Below are positions 43,993-55,121 of a stretch of 64,000 nt of DNA, piece by piece. Made by a program: the position numbers and the translations under genes. Every line of letters starts with the position of its first letter. Positions within the stretch are counted from its first letter, which is position 1. This stretch comes from Pseudomonas matsuisoli (GTDB lineage Bacteria > Pseudomonadota > Gammaproteobacteria > Pseudomonadales > Pseudomonadaceae), in contig NZ_BMPO01000006.1 of NCBI RefSeq assembly GCF_014647635.1, positions 233,583 through 297,582 on the forward strand, given 5' to 3'. The notes under the pieces are model-generated. The model had not been told where the DNA came from, made no database searches, and saw only the letters and a list, made by a program, of their open reading frames with translations.

Positions 43993-45609
43993 TCATTTAA
44001 TCAGGCCATTTCTATCCAATACCATTCGGACCTTCTTCGCCAATTCACTGGGCATGTAGGGCTTGGTAATGACGTCGAAATCCACACCGCCAATATCGGT
44101 CCGCTCGATCGCGCTTTCGGCGTAGCCCGTAGTCAGCAGCACCTTTACCTCGGGGTATTGGCGCTGAGTCTCACGCGCGAGCACAACGCCGTTCATGCCG
44201 CCAGGCATGATTAGGTCCGTGAACAGGAGATCGAAACGCGCCCGCTCCAAGCGCGCAAGCGCCTGTTTGGCATCGAGCGCAATTTCGGTGACATAGCCGT
44301 AATCCTTGAGTATTTCCTCCGCCAGCGCTGCCACGTCCTCACGATCATCGACGATAAGGACGCGCTCGCTTCCGGTAGCGTCCGTCGATATGTGCGTGTC
44401 CGCCTCGGTTGGCTTGACGGCACTCTCTTCTGCCGGGAAATAGAGGCGCACCGTAGTCCCGTGCCCTTCCTCCGAGTAAATCCGGACCGTGCCCCCCGAT
44501 TGCTTGACGAAGCCATACACCATCGAAAGGCCGAGCCCAGACCCTTTGCCTTCATCCTTGGTAGTGAAGAACGGATCCATCACGCGCTGGCGTATCTCGT
44601 TCGGCATTCCCGCACCGTTGTCCGAAATGGAAATGCAGACATATCGCCCTGATGCCATGCGTGCGCGGCTACTCGCGGCCTGCTCGTCCAACTCGACGTT
44701 GCGTGTCTCGATCGACACATGCGGCGACCCCGCACCTTCCAATGCGTCACGCGCATTGATCAGGATGTTGAGCAAGGCCACCTCGAGCTGCGTGCCATCG
44801 ACACGACAATTCCAGAGGTCTGGCTGCATGGAAACCGAGAACCCGGCCTCGCCCAGCGTCCGCTCCGCCAGATCATCCAGCGCGCTTGCGAGGCTGTTCA
44901 AATTGAGCACTCGGCCCTGCAGCTTCTGCTTTCGAGCAAAGGCAAGGAGTTGTTGAGTCAGCGTACTCGCCCGGGCCGCGGCATCCTTAGCCAGACCGGC
45001 ACTTCGAATGATCCGCTGCGAATCAACTTCCGGCTTGGACGCACTGATTTGAATAAGGTCGATATAGCCCGTGATCACCTGCAAGAGGTTGTTGAAGTCA
45101 TGGGCAATACCACCCGTAAGCTGCCCAAGCGCCTCCATTTTTTGCGACTGCCGCAACGCGTCCTCAGCATCCCGCCGACGGCTGACGTCGAGCTGAGAAG
45201 CGAAGTAGTAAATGAGCTCTCCGGCGTCGTTGAACACGGGGGAAACGAAAAGGCCGTTCCAAAATGTGGACCCGTCCTTTTTATAGTTCAGGATCTCAGT
45301 CTGAATTTCATGGCGGTCAGCGATCGCCGTGCGTACTTGAGCCACCACCTCACGGTCAGTCTCGGGTCCTTGTAAGAACCGGCAATTTCGACCGATCAAC
45401 TCCGCCAAGGAATAGCCTGTCAGCTCCAGAAAGGCGGGGTTTGCAAAGATGATCGGATTATCCGGTTGATTAGGATCCGTGACGATCATCGGCATGCGAG
45501 TTGTCTCGACCGCCGCGAAGAAAATGTTCTTTCCGGGATCGGAAAGGTCCGCTGTCGCGCTGTTATCCACGCGCGTTTCGGGATAACGCGTTTTATGCCT
45601 TTCAGTCAT
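43993..45609 (-). CDS. LOV-domain hybrid histidine kinase (blue-light sensor)
   Basis: 538 residues. Domain order: LOV/PAS (about 28-145) with the canonical GRNCRFLQ motif, adduct-forming Cys76 and Gln139 in FASQLDVS; HisKA with phospho-acceptor His170 in [11 protein letters not shown]; HATPase with NARDAL, DNGAGMP and [15 protein letters not shown]; and a receiver domain (about 416-538) with VDDRED and phospho-acceptor Asp465 in [10 protein letters not shown]. The layout equals the LOV-HK-receiver photoreceptor known from P. syringae. No clear purine-rich ribosome site precedes the ATG. No partner regulator is adjacent. Confidence 0.93.
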   Translation of the reverse strand: MTERHKTRYPETRVDNSATADLSDPGKNIFFAAVETTRMPMIVTDPNQPDNPIIFANPAFLELTGYSLAELIGRNCRFLQGPETDREVVAQVRTAIADRHEIQTEILNYKKDGSTFWNGLFVSPVFNDAGELIYYFASQLDVSRRRDAEDALRQSQKMEALGQLTGGIAHDFNNLLQVITGYIDLIQISASKPEVDSQRIIRSAGLAKDAAARASTLTQQLLAFARKQKLQGRVLNLNSLASALDDLAERTLGEAGFSVSMQPDLWNCRVDGTQLEVALLNILINARDALEGAGSPHVSIETRNVELDEQAASSRARMASGRYVCISISDNGAGMPNEIRQRVMDPFFTTKDEGKGSGLGLSMVYGFVKQSGGTVRIYSEEGHGTTVRLYFPAEESAVKPTEADTHISTDATGSERVLIVDDREDVAALAEEILKDYGYVTEIALDAKQALARLERARFDLLFTDLIMPGGMNGVVLARETQRQYPEVKVLLTTGYAESAIERTDIGGVDFDVITKPYMPSELAKKVRMVLDRNGLIK

Positions 45610-45999
45610 TTGAGGAGAAGCCCATCCTAAGCAACGCTACGGGCATCGTTAAGGCGCCCAAGCCAGATAGCACTTCGATCCCACGGCGAGATAGGCGTTC
45701 CAACCCAATGCGCAGGAGGAAACATAGAAAAGGGGACGGCAGGCGACCGACACGACTGAAGGAAATCGACTTTTTAAAGGCAACAAAAAACCCGCCGAAG
45801 CGGGTTTTGCCGACCACGTCCCAATGTCCATATCGGGCTGCCTTCCTGGCGGTGGCGTTTCATCCTTGAGCGACCTGAGCACGTCCTGTGCTGCAGTTGA
45901 TGGACGTAGATTACGCCGATCCCACCAAGCACCCAATCGCCAGTTTACGTCTCTGCGTGTAAGACATTCGCTATAGCGCTCGAGACAATTCGGCAGTCA
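45610..45999. other. Gene-free stretch between glpD and the LOV kinase gene
   Basis: 390 bases. It holds one strong hairpin (listed separately) and should carry the kinase promoter. Short open frames show no domain, no start site support and no coding-like composition. Confidence 0.5.
45785..45809 (-). terminator. Rho-independent terminator downstream of glpD
   Basis: AAAACCCGC/GCGGGTTTT stem with a four-base loop; on the minus strand it is followed by T6. It lies about 190 bases past the glpD stop, so the glpD transcript has a long 3' end or ends earlier. Confidence 0.8.
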
Positions 46000-47532
46000 T
46001 CAGGCCGCATCGCTGCCTTCGGCAACCTGACGCTTGCGAGCATCGAGGTACGCCTCGAGACGCGCGACCTCCGCCGGTGAAAAGACCAACTGCAATTTGC
46101 TCCGGCGCCAAAGAATGTCATCTATCTGCGAAGCCCATTCTTCCTGACAGAGGTATTCCACCTCGCGCGCATACAGGCCATGCCCGAAATGCTCTCCCAA
46201 TTGCGCGACCGAGCGGGCGTCGCCCAGCAACGTCCATGCGCGCGTGCCATAAGCACTGGCCCAACGCATGGCCACATCGGGCATCAGACCTTCTACACGC
46301 CGAGTCAAGGTGTCCGCCAACGCCGCAGGGGAATCCATATCCTCGCCGCCCGGTAGTGGCGCGGAGGCAGTCCAGCTTGCACCCATATTCGGCAAGAAAG
46401 GCTTTAGCTGTGACATCGCCGACTCGGCCAGCTTGCGGTACGTTGTCAGCTTGCCGCCAAACACCGAAAGCAGCGGGGCCTTTCCGCCGTCGTCGGACAC
46501 CGACAACGTGTAGTCACGCGTGATCGCTGAGGGGTTATCGGACTCGTCGTCACACAGCGGACGTACGCCGGAAAACGTGTGCAACACATCTTCCGCCGAT
46601 AGCTGCTTCTTGAAGTGAGCGTTCGCAACGCCCAGTACATAGGCGATCTCTTCGTCGGTCATGTCCACTTTCGCAGGATCGCCTTTGTATTCACGATCCG
46701 TCGTGCCGATCATCGTATAGCGCCCCATGTAAGGGATCGCGAAGACGATACGTCGATCTTCGTTCTGCATGATGTAGGCGTGCTCGCCCTCATACAGTTT
46801 CGGCACGATGACGTGGCTTCCCTGGATAAGCCGAATGCCATACGGCGAACGCTGCTGGAGATGCTCGCCGATGAACTTCGCCACCCAAGGCCCCGCTGCA
46901 TTGACCAACGCCCTCGCACGAATGGTGAATTGAGTACCATCTTCGCGCTGCAAATCGACGGACCACACACCGTCTACACGAACCGCTTTCAGGCACGTCG
47001 TTCGCGTAACGATATCGGCGCCCTTCTCTCGTGCATGCATTGCGTTGAGCACTACCAGCCGAGCATCGTCCACCCAGCAGTCGGAATACTCGAAACCTCG
47101 ATTGATCTCGGGCTTCAGCGGGCTCTGATTGCCGAAGCGCAGCCCCTTGGACGCAGGCAGCTTTTCGCGCTTGCCCAAGTGGTCATACAGGAACAGCCCC
47201 GCTCGGATCATCCATGCCGGACGCAAATGCGGTCGGTGCGGAAGCACGAAGCGCATTGGCTTGACGACGTGGGGCGCCTTCGCCAACAAGACCTCCCGCT
47301 CCGCAAGCGCCTCGCGCACGAGCCGGAATTCGTAGTGCTCAAGATACCGAAGCCCGCCGTGGATCAGCTTGCTGCTGGCCGACGAGGTGTGACTCGCCAA
47401 GTCATCGCGCTCGCAGAGAAAGACGTCCAGGCCACGTCCCGCTGCGTCCGCGGCAATGCCTACGCCGTTGATACCACCGCCAATCACGGCGATATCGTAA
47501 AGGTCTCGATAGCTGGAAGCGGGCGCACCCAT
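46000..47532 (-). CDS. glpD: Aerobic glycerol-3-phosphate dehydrogenase
   Basis: 510 residues from ATG 47532 (AGGAG site). Membrane-associated flavoenzyme that oxidises glycerol-3-phosphate to dihydroxyacetone phosphate and passes electrons to the quinone pool. The N-terminal FAD motif DIAVIGGGINGVGIAADAAG, then SSKLIHGGLRYLEHYEFRLV and YMGRYTMIGTTDREYKGDP are hallmarks. It is transcribed separately from glpR, from a promoter carrying a perfect palindrome that GlpR may bind. Confidence 0.96.
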   Translation of the reverse strand: MGAPASSYRDLYDIAVIGGGINGVGIAADAAGRGLDVFLCERDDLASHTSSASSKLIHGGLRYLEHYEFRLVREALAEREVLLAKAPHVVKPMRFVLPHRPHLRPAWMIRAGLFLYDHLGKREKLPASKGLRFGNQSPLKPEINRGFEYSDCWVDDARLVVLNAMHAREKGADIVTRTTCLKAVRVDGVWSVDLQREDGTQFTIRARALVNAAGPWVAKFIGEHLQQRSPYGIRLIQGSHVIVPKLYEGEHAYIMQNEDRRIVFAIPYMGRYTMIGTTDREYKGDPAKVDMTDEEIAYVLGVANAHFKKQLSAEDVLHTFSGVRPLCDDESDNPSAITRDYTLSVSDDGGKAPLLSVFGGKLTTYRKLAESAMSQLKPFLPNMGASWTASAPLPGGEDMDSPAALADTLTRRVEGLMPDVAMRWASAYGTRAWTLLGDARSVAQLGEHFGHGLYAREVEYLCQEEWASQIDDILWRRSKLQLVFSPAEVARLEAYLDARKRQVAEGSDAA

Positions 47533-47557
47533 GGTTCTCTCCTGCCGAAAACGAACA

Positions 47558-47575
47558 TTCATATTCGAATATGAA
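47558..47575. promoter_or_regulatory. Candidate GlpR operator upstream of glpD
   Basis: Perfect 18-bp palindrome ttcatattcgaatatgaa, flanked by AACAT-like extensions, 25 bases before the glpD start. The position and TTCGAA core suit a DeoR/GlpR-type site. Confidence 0.6.
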
Positions 47576-47679
47576 CATCATAGGCAGATAAAATTCCATT
47601 AGCTAGCCGCGCGTGTTCATTTCCGCGTTAAAAGAAAATTATCGAACTGATATGAAAATACTAATGACGCGCTGAGGCA

Positions 47680-48438
47680 TCAGCTCACGACTTCGAGTTT
47701 TACCCCGTTCGCCGCCAGCAACTGAATGAAATGGCTGGAGGGCTCCTCATCCGTAAACAACACGTCGATCTGTTCGAGCGTGCCTAAGCGAGTCATCGCG
47801 TTCCGCCCAAATTTGCTCGCGTCTGCCGCTAGGTAAACCTTGCGTGCGTTCTCGATGATGGCTTGTGAGACGCGTACTTCCTGGAAGTCGAAATCCAAAA
47901 GTGTACCGTCCTCATCGATGCCGCTAATCCCCACCAGGGCATAGTCCACTTTGAACTGCTTGATGAAGTCCGCGGTGGCCTGTCCAACCACGCCCCCATC
48001 CCCACGGACATGACCGCCCGCCACGAGCACATCGAAGTCTTCCTTGGCACTCAGGATGTTCGCGACATGCAAGTTATTAGTGATGATCTTGAGATCGCGG
48101 TGATTCAGCAGCGCGTGGGCGATCGCTTCGGTGGTGGTACCGATATTGATGAACAGCGAGGCCTGATCAGGTACCTGCTGGGCAACGGCTTCCGCAATAC
48201 GCCGCTTCTCGTCGCGGGCCTGGCCTGAACGCATGCTGTAGGCGGTGTTCTCGACACTGGAGTCGTGTGCCGCGCCACCGTGATAGCGGCGCAACAACCC
48301 GGCCTCGGCCAATTGGTTGATATCACGACGGATTGTCTGGGGGGTGACAGAGAAGTGCTGGGCCAGCTCCTCGATACTGACGTACCCGCGCTCGCGTACG
48401 AGATCGAGGGTGTTCTGCTGACGGGGCGCGAGACTCAT
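47680..48438 (-). CDS. glpR: Glycerol-3-phosphate regulon repressor (DeoR family)
   Basis: 252 residues from ATG 48438 (AAGGA site); the longer frame is rejected. The N-terminal DeoR helix-turn-helix [31 protein letters not shown] is followed by a sugar-phosphate-sensing domain ([28 protein letters not shown]). It represses glp genes until glycerol-3-phosphate binds. It lies between glpK and glpD as usual in Pseudomonas. Confidence 0.95.
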   Translation of the reverse strand: MSLAPRQQNTLDLVRERGYVSIEELAQHFSVTPQTIRRDINQLAEAGLLRRYHGGAAHDSSVENTAYSMRSGQARDEKRRIAEAVAQQVPDQASLFINIGTTTEAIAHALLNHRDLKIITNNLHVANILSAKEDFDVLVAGGHVRGDGGVVGQATADFIKQFKVDYALVGISGIDEDGTLLDFDFQEVRVSQAIIENARKVYLAADASKFGRNAMTRLGTLEQIDVLFTDEEPSSHFIQLLAANGVKLEVVS

Positions 48439-48518
48439 GCAGGTGTCCTTATTATTAAAACCGGACCAAGCATGCCCGACTACTGCCTGTGGGAAAAGCG
48501 ATGCCACATAACGCAAAG

Positions 48519-48539
48519 GGCGGAGCCCCAGGCTCCGCC
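48519..48539 (-). terminator. Hairpin between glpK and glpR
   Basis: Perfect 9-bp stem GGCGGAGCC/GGCTCCGCC with a 3-base loop, 27 bases after the glpK stop. The T run is weak (CTTTGCG), so it may only partly stop transcription into glpR. Confidence 0.65.
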
Positions 48540-48565
48540 ACTCGTTACCCATGATTTAGGCTAAA

Positions 48566-50092
<1,527 letters not shown>

Positions 50093-50971
50093 TTATCTAA
50101 TTTTTGACGCGTTTGCAGTGGACTCGGCGTCGTTCGCGACACGCGCGTCCGTGCTGGACGCTTCACAGGCACCCGAACCCAGCTTGGGCAGATGCCGGCA
50201 AATCAATGCCTTGTACCCGGCGGCGCCCAGGCAGGCGCCAACGATTGGGCCAAAGATCGGCACCAGGAAGTAGGGAATATCGCGCCCGCCCGTGAAGGCG
50301 ATCTCGCCCCATCCCGCCAGATAGGTCATGAGCTTTGGTCCGAAATCGCGAGCAGGGTTCATCGCGAACCCGGTCAGCGGCCCGGTCGCGCCGCCAATCA
50401 CCGCAATCAACAGACCGATGAGCAACGGCGCCAGCGGCCCTCGGGGCAGCCCGTTACCGTCGTCGGTCAACGCCATAATCAGCGCTAGCAGGATGGCCGT
50501 GATCACCACTTCGACCAGAAATGCCTGGCCGATGGAAAGCGATGCATGAGGATACGTGGAGAAGACGGCTGCGAGCTGTAGGCTCTCGACACTCCCGCGC
50601 ACGATTTGATGGGTCTGTTCGTAATCGAAAAACAAACTGACATAGATACCGTAGATAAGCGCAGCACCGCTAAAGGCGCCCGCCACCTGCGCGACGATAT
50701 AGAAAGGCACCTTCTTTCGATCGAAGCCACCGAACAGCCAAAGGGCAATCGTGACGGCTGGACTCAGGTGCGCACCGGATACACCGGCGGCGAGGTAGAC
50801 GGCCATGCTAACGCCGACACCCCAGATGATGCTGATCTCCCACAACCCCATGCTGGCACCGCCCACGACCGCGGCGGCTACGCATCCGGTACCGAAAAAG
50901 ATCAACAGCGCGGTACCCAGGAATTCGGCAATGCATTGTCCCTTCAACGAGGGAACGAGAGGAGTACTCAT
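50093..50971 (-). CDS. glpF: Glycerol uptake facilitator
   Basis: 292 residues from ATG 50971 (GAGG site). Inner-membrane aquaglyceroporin with six helices. The second NPA motif is normal (AMNPARDFGP), but the first reads GAHLSPAVTIAL, with Ser instead of the Asn that lines the pore in GlpF. The codon is AGT, two changes from an Asn codon AAC. It is the first gene of glpFK. A TTTTCG/CGAAAA inverted repeat at 51030-51045 lies upstream and may bind GlpR. Confidence 0.94.
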   Translation of the reverse strand: MSTPLVPSLKGQCIAEFLGTALLIFFGTGCVAAAVVGGASMGLWEISIIWGVGVSMAVYLAAGVSGAHLSPAVTIALWLFGGFDRKKVPFYIVAQVAGAFSGAALIYGIYVSLFFDYEQTHQIVRGSVESLQLAAVFSTYPHASLSIGQAFLVEVVITAILLALIMALTDDGNGLPRGPLAPLLIGLLIAVIGGATGPLTGFAMNPARDFGPKLMTYLAGWGEIAFTGGRDIPYFLVPIFGPIVGACLGAAGYKALICRHLPKLGSGACEASSTDARVANDAESTANASKIR

Positions 50972-51029
50972 AAGGAGCCTCATGATGTTTGTTGTAATTG
51001 TTCACTCGGACCGCGAGCGCGACCGGGAG

Positions 51030-51045
51030 TTTTCGCAACCGAAAA
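51030..51045. promoter_or_regulatory. Candidate regulatory palindrome upstream of glpF
   Basis: TTTTCG and CGAAAA arms separated by four bases, about 60 bases before the glpF start. A possible second GlpR site; it differs in its centre from the glpD palindrome. Confidence 0.4.
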
Positions 51046-51186
51046 TTTAATTTCAGAAATGAATCCTGTCAAAGCGATAAACGAAAATACAGACAATTCG
51101 TTAGTGGCTTGGATAGGTCGATCGAGCGGGTGGATTTGGAACGAGCGCCGAACGGTCCTTGGCGGCCTGGACCGCGCCGCTTCCGG

Positions 51187-51273
51187 GTAGGAGCCAGCTT
51201 GCTGGCGATCATTATCAGCAGGTCACTACGGCGTCGTCGATCAGACCCGGATCGCCAGCAAGCTAGCTCCTAC
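51187..51273. repeat. REP doublet (REPIN) between nadE and glpF
   Basis: Two inverted copies of a Pseudomonas-type REP: 51187-51210 (GTAGGAGCCAGCTTGCTGG...) and 51250-51273 (...CCAGCAAGCTAGCTCCTAC), which can fold into one long hairpin. One base differs within the arms. Such pairs are mobilised by RAYT transposases elsewhere in the genome. Confidence 0.85.
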
Positions 51274-51331
51274 AAAGGTCCTGGGCGATTCGCGTTAACG
51301 GCGTCTACTTACGGGCAATCCAGAACCGTAG

Positions 51332-51363
51332 GGTGGATTAGCGGCCCGGCCGCGTAATCCACC
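51332..51363. repeat. Intergenic inverted repeat of the GTAGGGTGGATTA type
   Basis: GGTGGATTA and TAATCCACC arms flank a GC-rich centre. A related GGGTGG...CCCTAC segment follows at about 51400-51420. It looks like a second dispersed Pseudomonas intergenic repeat. Apart from these repeats the 51052-51445 gap holds no gene that I can support. Confidence 0.6.
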
Positions 51364-51445
51364 GCTCACCTCGCGCCATCGAATTAATCGCCCGCGGTAA
51401 AGGGTGGAAGCCCTACGTCCATGCGTTAAACCCGACGGTCGTGAA

Positions 51446-53077
51446 TCAATCGCCAATACGCCAACCGGATGTGATCGGGTATCGCCGGTCACGCCCGAAG
51501 CCACGCTCGGTCACTCTGGGCCCTACGGCCGCCTGGCGGCGCTTGTACTCATTGAGATCGACCAGGCGAATGACCTTGTGCACGGTATCGCGCTCGAAAC
51601 CTGCTCCGACGATCGCATCGGCGGAGAGATCATGCTCGATATAGAGCCGAAGAATCTCGTCGAGAACAGGATAAGGCGGTAGCGAATCCTCGTCCTTCTG
51701 ATCTGGAGACAGTTCGGCTGACGGCGGCCGGTCAATGACCCGTTGTGGGATGACGTAGCCCAGCCCGTTGCGATATTCACACAAGCGGAACACCAGCGTC
51801 TTGGGCACGTCTTTAAGCACGTCGAACCCGCCCGCCATATCGCCGTAAAGCGTGGCATACCCGACCGCCATCTCGCTTTTGTTACCCGTCGTCAGCACGA
51901 GATAGCGCTTCTTGTTCGAGATCGCCATCAACAACGTACCGCGGCAACGGGCCTGGAGATTCTCTTCGGTCGTATCTTTCGCAAGCCCCTCGAACACCGG
52001 CGCGAGCGTTCCGAGAAACGCCTCGACCATCGAAGCGATGGGGAGCACGCTATATTTCACCCCCAGTCGCTCAGCTTCCTCTTTGGCGTCGTCCTGGCTC
52101 ATCTGGGCGGTGTAGTGGTACGGCATCATGACGGCCTCGACATGCTCAGCCCCCAGCGCGTCGACGGCAACGGCAAGGCTCAGCGCCGAGTCGATACCGC
52201 CGGACAGTCCCAACACAACGCCCTTGAATCCATTTTTACGCACGTAGTCACGCACGCCGACCACGAGCGCCTGATAGACATCGGCCTCGATGCTCGTCGG
52301 GGCCGCACGGGTACCGGCGCGTGGCAATACCCGCTCGCCGTCCACCTCGAATTCGGCGAGAAATATGCCCTCTACGAACGCAGGCGCGCGCTGTATCACC
52401 TGCCCAGCCCCATCCACCACAAAGCTGCTACCGTCGAACACCAACTCATCCTGACCGCCGACCTGATTCACATAAACGATCGGCATCTGGCCCTCGCCGG
52501 CCCTCGTGCTAAGCAATGCTTCACGCTCCTGCTGCTTGCCGCGATGAAACGGCGAGGCGTTCAGACTCAGCATCAAGCGCGCGCCGGCATTTCGCGCCTG
52601 GCTCATCGGTTCGGCGAACCAGATGTCCTCGCAGATCGTGATCGCAACGGGCACACCTTCGATATCGATGACGCACGGTCGACCACCGGGCTCGAAGTAA
52701 CGCTTCTCGTCGAACACGCGATAGTTGGGCAGTTGTTGCTTGTAATAACGCGCGCGTTGCTCGCCATCGGTGATGACCGCACACGCGTTGTAACAGACGC
52801 CGCCCTCCTGCCAAGGGAAGCCGACGACGATGTGAATGCCGCGCACTTCCTCCTTCAAACGCTGCAGCGCCTGCTCGATACGTCGCTGCATGCTCGAGCG
52901 CAACAGCAAGTCCTCCGGAGGGTATCCGCACAGCGTCAATTCGGGGAATACGATGACGTGGGCGCCCAGCCGGTCGCGCGCCTCGTGCGCAGCCGCGATG
53001 ACTTTTTCTACATTGCCGTGCACGTCGCCGACACGCATGTTGAGCTGGGCCATGGCGACCCGCAGACGATGGCTCAT
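51446..53077 (-). CDS. nadE: Glutamine-dependent NAD+ synthetase
   Basis: 543 residues from ATG 53077 (AGGAGG site); the upstream extension is rejected. The N-terminal nitrilase-type glutaminase domain (about 1-255) has FPELTLCGYPPEDLL (Glu), the Lys before QQLPNYRVFDEKRYF and the nucleophile in TICEDIWF. The C-terminal ammonia-dependent synthetase has the PP-loop LGLSGGIDSALSLAVAVDAL. It converts nicotinate adenine dinucleotide to NAD+ using glutamine and ATP. Confidence 0.96.
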   Translation of the reverse strand: MSHRLRVAMAQLNMRVGDVHGNVEKVIAAAHEARDRLGAHVIVFPELTLCGYPPEDLLLRSSMQRRIEQALQRLKEEVRGIHIVVGFPWQEGGVCYNACAVITDGEQRARYYKQQLPNYRVFDEKRYFEPGGRPCVIDIEGVPVAITICEDIWFAEPMSQARNAGARLMLSLNASPFHRGKQQEREALLSTRAGEGQMPIVYVNQVGGQDELVFDGSSFVVDGAGQVIQRAPAFVEGIFLAEFEVDGERVLPRAGTRAAPTSIEADVYQALVVGVRDYVRKNGFKGVVLGLSGGIDSALSLAVAVDALGAEHVEAVMMPYHYTAQMSQDDAKEEAERLGVKYSVLPIASMVEAFLGTLAPVFEGLAKDTTEENLQARCRGTLLMAISNKKRYLVLTTGNKSEMAVGYATLYGDMAGGFDVLKDVPKTLVFRLCEYRNGLGYVIPQRVIDRPPSAELSPDQKDEDSLPPYPVLDEILRLYIEHDLSADAIVGAGFERDTVHKVIRLVDLNEYKRRQAAVGPRVTERGFGRDRRYPITSGWRIGD

Positions 53078-53281
53078 GAGCCCTCCTGAATAGACGATAC
53101 CGTGCGCGCCGCTCAAGGCCGCATTCGCGGGCATTCTACGCATCCGCCCTGCGCCGTACAGTTCGCTCATTGCGATGTTTTCGCGAACCTGTACAAGACG
53201 ACGCCATCGACTACCGTGATGTCGCTGTGAAGCGCTATTAACCTTGGCTACACTGCGGCATCTGCACTGGATGAGTCCGCC

Positions 53282-53521
53282 ATGCTACGCCTGCTATTCT
53301 GGATCGCCGTCATTGCCCTTGTTGTCTGGTACTGGCGCCGCAAGAAACGCGCAACTGCGCGAACAAACGAAACCAACGTACGCCCGGAAGAGCCCGCGCC
53401 GATGGTGCGCTGTGCGACCTGCGGTGTGCACGTCCCGCAGCAGCAAGCGCTTCTGCAGGACCAGAAATGGTATTGCAGCCATACCCATCTGCCGAAGACC
53501 GGGTCTACGGGTGATCACTGA
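53282..53521 (+). CDS. PP0621-family small membrane protein with zinc ribbon
   Basis: 79 residues. One N-terminal transmembrane helix (LRLLFWIAVIALVVWYW), a basic linker, then a CATCGVHVPQ...WYCSHTH motif that could bind one zinc (two Cys, later Cys and His). This family sits directly before pilS in many pseudomonads; function unknown. Its end overlaps the GTG start of pilS by 11 bases, so the two are translated together. Confidence 0.88.
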   Translation: MLRLLFWIAVIALVVWYWRRKKRATARTNETNVRPEEPAPMVRCATCGVHVPQQQALLQDQKWYCSHTHLPKTGSTGDH

Positions 53522-55118
53522 ATCCATCGATACCGAATCACGCGAGCACCGGGCACTCCGCGTTCTACGGCTTTACCATCTCTATCGGCTCACCGTTGGG
53601 CTCGCGCTGGTCGTACTGACGGCGACGGAACTGAATCGAAACCTGCTGGACCTGTCCCAGGAGACGACGTATCAGTACGTCAGCTGGAGCTATCTGGCGA
53701 TCAACCTGGTGCTTGCGTTCGTCATTCGCAAACCGCACAAGCGCGCCCAGATCTTCGCCGTGGCGCTCTTCGATATCAGCATGCTGTTGGTGATGTTCTA
53801 TGCCGCCAGCGGCGCCGCCAGTGGGATCGGCAACTTCATCGTCATCGCCGTGGCTATCGCCAATTCTCTCTTGCGACTTCGTTTCGGACTGATACTGGCC
53901 GCCATAGCCGCTATCGGTATGCTTTATATCACCATCTATCTCGGCTTTGCCTTTCCTGATCGCTCGACGTTCTACCTTCAGGCAGGCTCGCTAGGCGCGC
54001 TGGGCTTTTCGCTTGCGATCCTCGTTCAGGTCATGACTCGGCGCTTGCGCGTAACGGAGGAGTTGGCAGAACGCCGCGGCGAGGATCTGGCCGACCTGCA
54101 AGCGCTGAATGCGCTGATCATCGAACGTATGCGCACAGGCATCATGGTGCTCGACGACGAACTGGATATTCTCTTGGCTAACCAACATGCCCGCATTGCG
54201 TTGGGTGAAGAGCGCTTGGAAGGTAAGAACGTCGATCAACTGTTCCCTGAGCTGGTACCGCAGATCGATCGCTGGAAGCAAAACCCCGCTTTGCGACAAA
54301 GCAGCCTCAGTGCGCCAGCATCAGGGCTCACATTGCAGCCCGCTTTCATTGCATTGCAACGCAGTGGCGCGGATCAGATCCTGGTTTTTCTCGAAGACGC
54401 CTCACGCGTCACGCAGCAAGCTCAGCAGATGAAGCTCGCCTCCCTTGGGCGTTTGACTGCAAGCATTGCGCATGAGATCCGCAACCCACTGGGTGCCATC
54501 AGCCATGCTGCGCAGCTCCTGCAGGAATCCGAAGAACTGGATGATGCAGACCGTCGCCTGACTCAGATCATTCAGCAGCACTCGCGGCGGATGAATCACA
54601 TCATCGAGGACATCCTTCAGTTGTCCCGACGCCGCAAGTCGCTTCCCCAACTAATCGACCTCAAATACTGGCTTCACCGGTACGCGGCGGAATTTCGGGA
54701 AACCGCAAAATCCGATCAAACGCTGCATATCCAGACAGAAGGTTCTAGCCTACTCACCCGCATGGACGCGAACCAGTTAACGCAGGTCATCAACAATTTG
54801 GTTCAGAATGGCTTACGGTACAGCGAACAAAAGAATGGAACAGCCCAGGTGTGGCTGAGGCTCTATAGAAATGTGAAGAGCGAGCTTCCTGTTCTGGATG
54901 TTATCGACGACGGTCCTGGCGTTTCGTCGCAACAGCTGCAAAATCTTTTCGAGCCATTTTTTACCACCGAAAGCCAGGGCAATGGTCTAGGGTTGTACAT
55001 CTCGCGCGAACTATGTGAGAGCAACCAGGCGCGCCTCGATCATCAACCTCGCGAAGAAGGAGGCACTTGCTTCCGCATTACATTCGCTCATCCACAAAAG
55101 CAGACGGAAACTGAATAA
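53511..55118 (+). CDS. pilS: Type IV pilus sensor histidine kinase
   Basis: 535 residues from GTG 53511; the longer frame runs through the preceding gene. Six transmembrane helices (about 20-185), a PAS-like linker, then HisKA with the phospho-acceptor in SIAHEIRNPLGAISHAAQLL and HATPase with NNLVQNGLRY, DDGPGVS and GNGLGLYISRELCE. It closely follows P. aeruginosa PilS throughout. It controls PilR and so pilin transcription, sensing pilin levels in the membrane. Confidence 0.95.
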   Translation: MITESIDTESREHRALRVLRLYHLYRLTVGLALVVLTATELNRNLLDLSQETTYQYVSWSYLAINLVLAFVIRKPHKRAQIFAVALFDISMLLVMFYAASGAASGIGNFIVIAVAIANSLLRLRFGLILAAIAAIGMLYITIYLGFAFPDRSTFYLQAGSLGALGFSLAILVQVMTRRLRVTEELAERRGEDLADLQALNALIIERMRTGIMVLDDELDILLANQHARIALGEERLEGKNVDQLFPELVPQIDRWKQNPALRQSSLSAPASGLTLQPAFIALQRSGADQILVFLEDASRVTQQAQQMKLASLGRLTASIAHEIRNPLGAISHAAQLLQESEELDDADRRLTQIIQQHSRRMNHIIEDILQLSRRRKSLPQLIDLKYWLHRYAAEFRETAKSDQTLHIQTEGSSLLTRMDANQLTQVINNLVQNGLRYSEQKNGTAQVWLRLYRNVKSELPVLDVIDDGPGVSSQQLQNLFEPFFTTESQGNGLGLYISRELCESNQARLDHQPREEGGTCFRITFAHPQKQTETE

Positions 55119-55121
55119 CTA

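Noticed and set aside
45602-45936. Short minus-strand frames between glpD and the LOV kinase gene
   Set aside because: They cross the terminator hairpin, lack ribosome sites and show no coding-like composition.
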